A DNA stretch of 64,000 bases, from NCBI GenBank assembly GCA_026396875.1, contig JAPLVY010000007.1:17490-81489 (forward strand), read 5' to 3'. This document shows, in pieces, positions 57,862 through 64,000 of this stretch. The notes beneath the pieces are model-generated. The model ran no database searches, was not told where the DNA came from, and worked only from the letters and a program-made list of their open reading frames with translations. This stretch comes from Candidatus Falkowiibacteriota bacterium. GTDB lineage: Bacteria > Patescibacteriota > Patescibacteriia > Patescibacteriales > UBA12465. The translations under genes were made by a program, and so were the position numbers. Within the stretch, counting starts at the first letter, position 1. Each line of letters starts with the position of its first letter.

Positions 57862-58398
57862 CTAAAGGCTAATTCTTTTTAATATTCTGCGACGCTCACG
57901 ATAATCGGGCAAAACTTTCTCAACTAAAGCCCAGAATTTGGGCGAATGATTCAATTCCTTGAGGTGACAGAGTTCGTGAACTACCACATAATCCATTAAT
58001 TCGGGATTGATAAATATTAGGCGAAAATTAAAATTCAGGTTTCCCTCTTTTGAACAACTGCCCCAGCGGGTTTTTTGATCCCTAATAGCAACAGTTTTTA
58101 CTGGCAATCCCAAAATAGTAGCAAAGAAATTTACTCTCTCGCCGATAAGTCGTCGTGCATTATTTCTCGCCTCTTTTTCTTCTTTTGGAGTGATTGTCGG
58201 AAAAACGTCAGACTTTTTACTTCTTTGCTCTGCCAATTTAGCCTTTACCCAGGACTCTTTTGCTAATAGGAAATTCTTCGCCAAAAAAAGTGGTACCCGA
58301 TTTGGCACCACCAGCGTCACGCCATCGGCGCGAGAAATCTCCAGGCGCAAACTTTTGGCCAAACGGCTTTTCCTAATTTTATAAGGGAAATCAATCAT
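57862..58398 (-). CDS. YgjP-like (DUF45/M48-type) metallopeptidase
   Basis: [41 protein letters not shown]. Confidence 0.93.
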   Translation of the reverse strand: MIDFPYKIRKSRLAKSLRLEISRADGVTLVVPNRVPLFLAKNFLLAKESWVKAKLAEQRSKKSDVFPTITPKEEKEARNNARRLIGERVNFFATILGLPVKTVAIRDQKTRWGSCSKEGNLNFNFRLIFINPELMDYVVVHELCHLKELNHSPKFWALVEKVLPDYRERRRILKRISL

Positions 58399-58406
58399 GC
58401 TAAGTT

Positions 58407-58745
58407 CTAAGGTTCTAGATTATGCTTATTAAATTCTTCAAAATCTTCACGGTTATTAGAGACAATAACTTTATTGCCTGTCGTACTATTTTCTATGGTG
58501 ATATAAAGTCCGCAATTATCAAGAGCTTTCATTGCCAAGATAGCAGAACTTGCTCCCTCGGGAAAATCCAATTCAGCAAAACTAAGCTCTTTTATCGCCA
58601 CCAAAAGCGCCAACCTTTCATTATCTGGCGATAAAGATATCTCTTTAATTTTCTTGACCAACTCCGCTTTCTGGGAAAATTTCAAGTTTTCAGAAGAAGC
58701 TTGCTCAATATTCATAAATAAAGGCTTATTTTTGAATAATACCAC
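58407..58745 (-). CDS. Hypothetical protein
   Basis: 112-aa ORF adjacent to YgjP-like gene. Confidence 0.5.
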   Translation of the reverse strand: MVLFKNKPLFMNIEQASSENLKFSQKAELVKKIKEISLSPDNERLALLVAIKELSFAELDFPEGASSAILAMKALDNCGLYITIENSTTGNKVIVSNNREDFEEFNKHNLEP

Positions 58746-58769
58746 GAAAATTCCAAAAAATGAATAGCA

Positions 58770-58798
58770 TTGACTAAAATTATTTATTATGTTAATAT
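58770..58798 (+). promoter_or_regulatory. Sigma70-type promoter
   Basis: TTGACT - 17 nt - TAATAT upstream of 58838 ORF. Confidence 0.65.
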
Positions 58799-58837
58799 CT
58801 CCTTGGTAACTTAATAATCAACAAAAAAAATAGAGTA

Positions 58838-59494
58838 ATGATCTACGAAGCAAAACGTTTAAATGAACTGGATTTGTCGGGAATGACAAACCGCGAAAAA
58901 ATGGAAATCCTTTGGCTAGTGGCCGGACAAAAAGGACAGTGGGACACGAAAGTTAATAACTGGTTAGAAATGGGCAGCAACAAAAATCTGGTGCCACCAA
59001 TTAGACATCTGGCAAAAGATTTTGTTACCACCAAGGCAATGGAAGAATACGGAGATGGTGACCATTCCTTAGAAGAATTTTTTGCGCGTAAAACACTGAA
59101 AGTGCTGGACACCATCCTAGAGGAAATCGCCAAAGAAACCAGGAGATGGACTGAGGTGATCAAAACTGGTATTGGTGTTCGGTCAGCTAAGGAGCGTGAC
59201 CATAAATTTCATTTCACCAAGATTACTGTTAGGAATCCGGTGATCATGGAGTCGTTGGTTGATATAATCACAACCAGGAAGGAAAACTTTTTGATTCAGT
59301 ACTCCAAAGATAAAAACATTTTTGTTGGGGGGACGGAAATAAAAAAAATCCTTTTCAGTCAAGGAACTGGCAAGGAATTCCGTTTCACTAAAAATCACCA
59401 AGATTTCTACGATGATGTGATCGACAAAATTGCCAAGGCTAATGCCGCGGGAACAATCAAAAAATCTATTGAGCAGGTAGCTCACAAAAACTAA
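58838..59494 (+). CDS. Hypothetical protein
   Basis: 218-aa ORF with own promoter and terminator. Confidence 0.65.
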   Translation: MIYEAKRLNELDLSGMTNREKMEILWLVAGQKGQWDTKVNNWLEMGSNKNLVPPIRHLAKDFVTTKAMEEYGDGDHSLEEFFARKTLKVLDTILEEIAKETRRWTEVIKTGIGVRSAKERDHKFHFTKITVRNPVIMESLVDIITTRKENFLIQYSKDKNIFVGGTEIKKILFSQGTGKEFRFTKNHQDFYDDVIDKIAKANAAGTIKKSIEQVAHKN

Positions 59495-59500
59495 AAAAAG

Positions 59501-59529
59501 AAACCCCATTTTTGAAAATGGGGTTTTTA
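59501..59529 (+). terminator. Rho-independent terminator
   Basis: AAACCCCATTTTTGAAAATGGGGTTTTT. Confidence 0.75.
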
Positions 59530-59572
59530 AATAGTCCTACCCTTTGGACTAACAAAGGAGTATAATTTAATT

Positions 59573-60196
59573 ATGCTAGATTTAATATCCGAAAAAGAAA
59601 AATTTGCCTCAGGCTACCAATTAATCGGTGGCGTGGATGAAGCTGGCCGTGGACCATTAGCTGGTTCGGTTGTGGCCGCTTGCGTGGTGATCGGGGAGGA
59701 CTTCAAAATTAAGGGTGAGCTAGAAAAAGTTATGGACTCCAAAAAACTCAGTGCCAAAAAACGTGAAGAGCTTTACAAGCTAATTCGTGAAAAAGCTTTG
59801 GCGGTAGAAATCGGCGTGGTTTCACCAAAAATTATTGATAAAATTAATATTCTCCAAGCCAGCTTATTAGCGATGAAAAAGGCTGTTGATGGTTGTAAAA
59901 TTGCCCCAGATTATCTTTTTATTGATGGCAAATTCAAGATTCCAAAAACAGATATTCCGCAAAGTGCTGTGATTGGAGGTGATGGAAAAGTTTTTTGTAT
60001 TGCGGCCGCCTCTATTATTGCCAAGGTCGCCCGCGATTGGTTAATTAGTGCTGAGGCAGAAAAATATCCTGAATACGAATTTGCCCGTCACAAAGGTTAT
60101 GGCACCGCCATCCACCTAAGCAAGCTAAAAGAATTTGGCCCCTGCCCTATTCACCGTAAAAGTTTTGGACCAGTCAAGGATTGCCTCAAAAAATAA
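59573..60196 (+). CDS. rnhB: Ribonuclease HII
   Basis: IGGVDEAGRGPLAGSVVAACVV, DSKKLSAKKRE, RHKGYGTAIH. Confidence 0.97.
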   Translation: MLDLISEKEKFASGYQLIGGVDEAGRGPLAGSVVAACVVIGEDFKIKGELEKVMDSKKLSAKKREELYKLIREKALAVEIGVVSPKIIDKINILQASLLAMKKAVDGCKIAPDYLFIDGKFKIPKTDIPQSAVIGGDGKVFCIAAASIIAKVARDWLISAEAEKYPEYEFARHKGYGTAIHLSKLKEFGPCPIHRKSFGPVKDCLKK

Positions 60197-60198
60197 AA

Positions 60199-60230
60199 AA
60201 TCTTCCAAGTTCATCTTGGAAGATATTTTT
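60199..60230. terminator. Terminator hairpin between convergent genes
   Basis: AATCTTCCAAGTTCATCTTGGAAGATATTTTT. Confidence 0.7.
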
Positions 60231-60234
60231 AAAT

Positions 60235-60936
60235 TTAAGCCTGCTTACAGGCCAGGATAAAGTCAACAGCTGAAACTGAGTCTTCAAAAAAGCGATTATC
60301 AGGTAAAGCATATCTGGGAAATTCATTTCGATTACCAACCCCAAAGAAAGTTACGGGAAACTTTTTGTGTTTCGTTGTGTCCAAATCAATTTTTGTATCC
60401 CCAATAAACAAAACCTTGCTGATGAAATTTACGCAACCCTTGTTTTGCAAATCATTCCAAACTGCTGGCGCAGGTTTCTGGTGAGGCAAATTATCTGCCG
60501 TTCCAATAAAATCAAAATTTCTTTTGATTTTAATATCTGACAGGCGAGCAGAGGTTTTAAGTGAAAAAGTTGTTCGGCCAGTCAGTATCCCCGTTCTCAG
60601 ACCCAAAGCTCTTAGCGATTCAACTCTATTCAACAAACCAGAAGGCACTTCAAAAACCGTGTTAAGTGCTGTCTCGGTGCTTTCCTCACAAATTGAGACG
60701 ATTTTCTTTTGTGACCAACGAAGCTTTTTTCCCAGAAGGGGAAACATCTCCGGCCAAGACATGCCACTAAACTCCCTAAAATCTTGTAAGCGGGGGTAGC
60801 AGCCATAACCATTGGCAATCTGCATGATAATCTTCAGGGATTCTTCTGGCGATTTTACAATAACGCCATCATAATCAAAAACGATTGTATCAACATCCGT
60901 CCTAACTAGACGGGTCAAGTAATTTAGACTGTCCAT
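60235..60936 (-). CDS. HAD family hydrolase
   Basis: VFDYDGVIVKSPE, ILTGRTTFS, KPAPAVW, VLFIGDTKIDLDT. Confidence 0.88.
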   Translation of the reverse strand: MDSLNYLTRLVRTDVDTIVFDYDGVIVKSPEESLKIIMQIANGYGCYPRLQDFREFSGMSWPEMFPLLGKKLRWSQKKIVSICEESTETALNTVFEVPSGLLNRVESLRALGLRTGILTGRTTFSLKTSARLSDIKIKRNFDFIGTADNLPHQKPAPAVWNDLQNKGCVNFISKVLFIGDTKIDLDTTKHKKFPVTFFGVGNRNEFPRYALPDNRFFEDSVSAVDFILACKQA

Positions 60937-60977
60937 TCCTTCTCCTTTTTTTATTGTTTATGAACTATTTTTTTGTT

Positions 60978-62732
60978 TTATTTTTTTAAATTTTGTTTTC
61001 TCAGACGAATGTTATGGGGAGTAACCTCTAAATATTCATCTTCGTTCATAATACTGAGTCCTCTTTCGAGGGTAATATCCCAAGGTGGAGTAAGCTGAAT
61101 CGCTTCATCGGTACCGGAGGCGCGAACGTTGGTCAGTTTTTTACCTTTAATCGGGTTAACGTCGAGATCATTTCCTTTGGCAACATTGCCCAAAACCATA
61201 CCTGTATAAACTTCAGTGTTTGGAGAAATATATAGAACGCCTCTTTCCTGGAGATTCCACAAAGAATAAGCTAGGGCCTTACCGGCAATCATCGACACCA
61301 TTGAACCGAGCTGATTTCTTTCGATTTCTCCTGCATGAGGTTTAAAGCCAATAAAATGAGAACATAAAATACCTTCGCCGCGTGTATCTACTACAAATTC
61401 ATTGCGATAACCAAGAATACCACGAGTAGGAATTTCAAATAAAATTCTGGTCTGACCATTATGAGTGCGTAAATCAGTCATCTGTCCTTTTCTCTTGGAC
61501 ATTTTTTCGATAACGATTCCTGAGATTCCTTCTGGAATATCAATAGTAATTTCTTCGAATGGCTCATATTTACCATCAGCTTCTTCACGAATAATTACCT
61601 GTGGTTGAGAGACTTGCATTTCATAACCTTCACGGCGCATATTCTCCAATAAAATAGCAACGTGGAGTTCACCGCGGCCATATACTTTATAAAAATTTGT
61701 ATCAGAAAAGTCCACTCGCAAGCCAACATTGACTTCAAGTTCTTTCTCTAGACGCTCTTTGAGCTGGCGATTGGTGACATATTTACCCTCACGTCCAGCG
61801 AAGGGAGAATTGTTGACTAAAAAATTTAGACAGATTGTTGGTTCATCAATTTTAATTGCTGGCAGTGGAGTGGCATCAGCATTGGCGGCAATGGTATCAC
61901 CGATATTAATCTGCCCTAAGCCAGCAACCATTACGATATCACCGGCCTCTGCTGATTCAACTTCCTTTCTTTCCAGACCGGAAAAAGTGAAGAGCTTGGT
62001 AATCTTGGCGGTGCGATTTGGCACATCATGACTCAAAATAGTAACGTTTTGACCGGATAGAATTTTACCTTCATAAACCCTACAGATAGAACAGCGCCCA
62101 AGAAAATTATCATAAGCTAAGTTAAATGGCTGGGCTGCCAGAGGAAGCTCCGAGGCCGAAGCCTTGGAAGCTGGCGGAACATGAGCTAGAACCGCCTCCA
62201 AAAGTGGGCTCAAATCTTTCTGCTCATCACCAATCTGGTTAATTGCAAAGCCTTGTTTGGCGGCAGCAAAGACAACTGGAAATTCTAACTGTTCGTCGTT
62301 AGCACCAAGATCTAAAAATAGTTCATAAACCATTTCTTGAACGATTGCCGGGCGAGCTGCGGGCTTATCAATTTTATTAATAACAACAATCGGCTTTAAG
62401 CCTAATTCCAAAGATTTTTTTAAAACAAACTTGGTTTGTGGCATTGGGCCTTCTTGAGCATCGACTAAAAGCAAAACGCAGTCGATGGAACGCAAGATGC
62501 GCTCTACCTCTGAACTAAAGTCTGCGTGTCCGGGAGTATCGACTAAATTAATTTTGGTATCTTTATATAATAAACTGGCATTTTTTGAATAAATAGTAAT
62601 TCCTCTTTCCTGCTCTAGGGCATTAGAATCCATGCTGGCAACAACAAAGCCGGCCTGTTGTAGCAAGGCGTCGGTTAAGGTGGTTTTCCCGTGGTCAACG
62701 TGGGCGATAATGGCGATGTTTCTAATATCCAT
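60978..62732 (-). CDS. typA: GTP-binding protein TypA/BipA
   Basis: [60 protein letters not shown]. Confidence 0.97.
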   Translation of the reverse strand: MDIRNIAIIAHVDHGKTTLTDALLQQAGFVVASMDSNALEQERGITIYSKNASLLYKDTKINLVDTPGHADFSSEVERILRSIDCVLLLVDAQEGPMPQTKFVLKKSLELGLKPIVVINKIDKPAARPAIVQEMVYELFLDLGANDEQLEFPVVFAAAKQGFAINQIGDEQKDLSPLLEAVLAHVPPASKASASELPLAAQPFNLAYDNFLGRCSICRVYEGKILSGQNVTILSHDVPNRTAKITKLFTFSGLERKEVESAEAGDIVMVAGLGQINIGDTIAANADATPLPAIKIDEPTICLNFLVNNSPFAGREGKYVTNRQLKERLEKELEVNVGLRVDFSDTNFYKVYGRGELHVAILLENMRREGYEMQVSQPQVIIREEADGKYEPFEEITIDIPEGISGIVIEKMSKRKGQMTDLRTHNGQTRILFEIPTRGILGYRNEFVVDTRGEGILCSHFIGFKPHAGEIERNQLGSMVSMIAGKALAYSLWNLQERGVLYISPNTEVYTGMVLGNVAKGNDLDVNPIKGKKLTNVRASGTDEAIQLTPPWDITLERGLSIMNEDEYLEVTPHNIRLRKQNLKK

Positions 62733-62808
62733 AGTTTTGTCTAATTAGGCCTGGCAAGATTAGGGATTGATAATTTTTCACTACCAAAAACGGTCTCACA
62801 AAAAGAAA

Positions 62809-62828
62809 TACGCGCTTCTAGTCGCGTA
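62809..62828 (-). promoter_or_regulatory. Leader hairpin in typA 5' UTR
   Basis: TACGCG-ACTAGAAG-CGCGTA followed by a T-rich tract. Confidence 0.4.
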
Positions 62829-62866
62829 ATTCTGGCTAAAATTTAGTATTTTATTATTGTGAACAA

Positions 62867-62895
62867 ATTATAACCGAAAAACTAGCTGGTGTCAA
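62867..62895 (-). promoter_or_regulatory. Consensus sigma70 promoter of typA
   Basis: TTGACA - 17 nt - TATAAT. Confidence 0.8.
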
Positions 62896-62921
62896 ATATG
62901 ACCCAGTAAATCAATCGGAAT

Positions 62922-62956
62922 TAAAAAAATAAGCTTCTTTAAAAAGAAGCTTTTTT
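62922..62956. terminator. Terminator hairpin
   Basis: AAAAAAATAAGCTTCTTTAAAAAGAAGCTTTTTTG. Confidence 0.7.
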
Positions 62957-62960
62957 GTTT

Positions 62961-63650
62961 TTAGGCGGACATCGAGCTACTACTTAATAACTTGAGCAGA
63001 TCCGGTAATTCTGCCGGACTATCAATAACCATGCTTTCCGGAACTCCCGCGGTAATAAAATCTGTCCGCGAATGAAGTATTGAGGTGACCCCCACAAAAT
63101 GAAATCGTGGTTGATGGTTTTTTACGGCCATCCAATCATAATCAATGGTATCCCCCACAAATAAAGTATTTTCGGGGACACAGCCCTGTTCCCAAAAACA
63201 ATTAAAGACTCTGGGGTCAGGCTTTGAGTAAACCAGACCCTCGGGGCGACGACGGAGAGAAAATAATCCCTCATCAATATTGGCCTCTGCCAAGCGAATT
63301 TTCATAGTCCTCTGATCACGATTACTCGCAATTCCAAGTAAATAATTATCACTTAGCCATTTTAGGGATTCTTTTAGTCCGGCTATGGGCGGATATCTTT
63401 TTTGGGCGGCAATCTCTAAATAAGTATCAATAACTAGAGAAATGCCGATTGAAGTATCCCATCCCAATTCTTCAAAACAGGCCGGGAATAATTCTGTTTC
63501 CAAAATTTTCCCCCAGTGTTTTTTTAAGAAATCTTGATTTGGCATCTGCAAACCAAGTTTTTTGGCGGTCTCAAACATACAGTCAAAACCAACCTCTGTT
63601 GATCGTATCAAAACGCCGTCAACATCGAAGATAAGAAACTTTATTTCCAT
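62961..63650 (-). CDS. HAD family hydrolase (phosphoglycolate phosphatase-like)
   Basis: FLIFDVDGVLIRSTE, GIASNRDQRT, KPDPRVFNCF, TLFVGDTIDYDW. Confidence 0.9.
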   Translation of the reverse strand: MEIKFLIFDVDGVLIRSTEVGFDCMFETAKKLGLQMPNQDFLKKHWGKILETELFPACFEELGWDTSIGISLVIDTYLEIAAQKRYPPIAGLKESLKWLSDNYLLGIASNRDQRTMKIRLAEANIDEGLFSLRRRPEGLVYSKPDPRVFNCFWEQGCVPENTLFVGDTIDYDWMAVKNHQPRFHFVGVTSILHSRTDFITAGVPESMVIDSPAELPDLLKLLSSSSMSA

Positions 63651-63736
63651 TTCTCTATTATTTTTGTTAATTAACGCAAAAGGCCACCACTTTGGCGACC
63701 TTTTATTCTAAAACAAATTATTCAAAAAGCCAATAG

Positions 63737-64000
63737 CTAAAATCCTAGCACCCCCTTAGCATCAACCTTAAGGGCAATGCCGGTCTTCACTTCAATGAGG
63801 GTTTTGTTCTTGAGGCGGGAGATGAGAGAGGCACTTGGTTTAAGCTTCTTGCCAGTAATGGGATTAATTCCCTTCTTGAGACTGTCGGCATCTTTAATCT
63901 TGTCGTTATTAGTATCTAGTTTCTGGAAGGAGGTACCAAGGGCTTTCTCAAAGGCATCAGGGAGGCCGTCACGGTCTGAATCCAGGAGCTGGGGATGAAG
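63737..64000 (-). CDS. C-terminal fragment of a protein with calcium-binding (thrombospondin type 3-like) repeats, cut by window edge
   Basis: Open frame LHPQLLDSDRDGLPDAFEKALGTSFQKLDTNNDKIKDADSLKKGINPITGKKL...GVLGF*. Confidence 0.75.
   Translation of the reverse strand, partial: LHPQLLDSDRDGLPDAFEKALGTSFQKLDTNNDKIKDADSLKKGINPITGKKLKPSASLISRLKNKTLIEVKTGIALKVDAKGVLGF

Noticed and set aside
60235-63650. Two HAD hydrolases flanking typA as a duplicated cassette
   Set aside because: Only generic HAD motifs are shared; sequences are too divergent to claim a recent duplication.
227-63998. Many 60-150 aa ORFs antisense to annotated genes in the ORF track
   Set aside because: They overlap strong coding genes on the opposite strand, have low-complexity or Ser/Cys-rich composition, and show no family motifs.
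1-64000. Alternative genetic code (UGA recoding as in Gracilibacteria/Absconditabacteria)
   Set aside because: Genes end at TGA as well as TAA/TAG (for example 10596-11234 ends with TGA) and conserved proteins read through without internal TGA.
1-64000. CRISPR array, IS element, integron, rRNA operon
   Set aside because: No regularly spaced repeats, transposase or integrase motifs, or rRNA-like sequence seen.

Overview
The window reads as a chromosomal segment of a Candidate Phyla Radiation / Patescibacteria (Parcubacteria-like) genome. That assignment is inferred from gene content (DUF4012 protein, sigma-4/HARE-HTH protein, short TsaB, PSP1, compact gene order) and was not tested phylogenetically. 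It is gene-dense, mostly minus-strand and uses the standard genetic code. I see no phage, IS element or CRISPR array. Recognisable blocks: secE-nusG-rplK-rplA; iscU/iscS; a tight GAPDH / NuoF-like / membrane protein / [FeFe]-hydrogenase operon; rpsB-tsf-PSP1; enolase and pyruvate kinase; tgt; a cell-surface block (DUF11-like, DUF4012, GT4); rmlA/rmlD/GT2 joined to murF-ftsI-ftsL-rsmH-mraZ; a tandem pair of deoxyribosyltransferase-like proteins beside a NUDIX gene; cysS; a Kazal-domain protein; U32 protein; rnhB; typA; two tRNAs. Points most worth a second look: (1) the GAPDH-NuoF-HydA operon; (2) a ~119-bp nested palindrome downstream of the 571-aa gene; (3) a 10-bp-periodic MraZ-box array at the mraZ promoter; (4) an L1-type RNA motif upstream of rplA; (5) a TGT lacking its three Zn-ligand cysteines; (6) a length-preserving poly-T replacement inside enolase; (7) two apparent frameshifts; (8) the tandem NDT-like pair. 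No domain or homology search was run; all calls are by eye.
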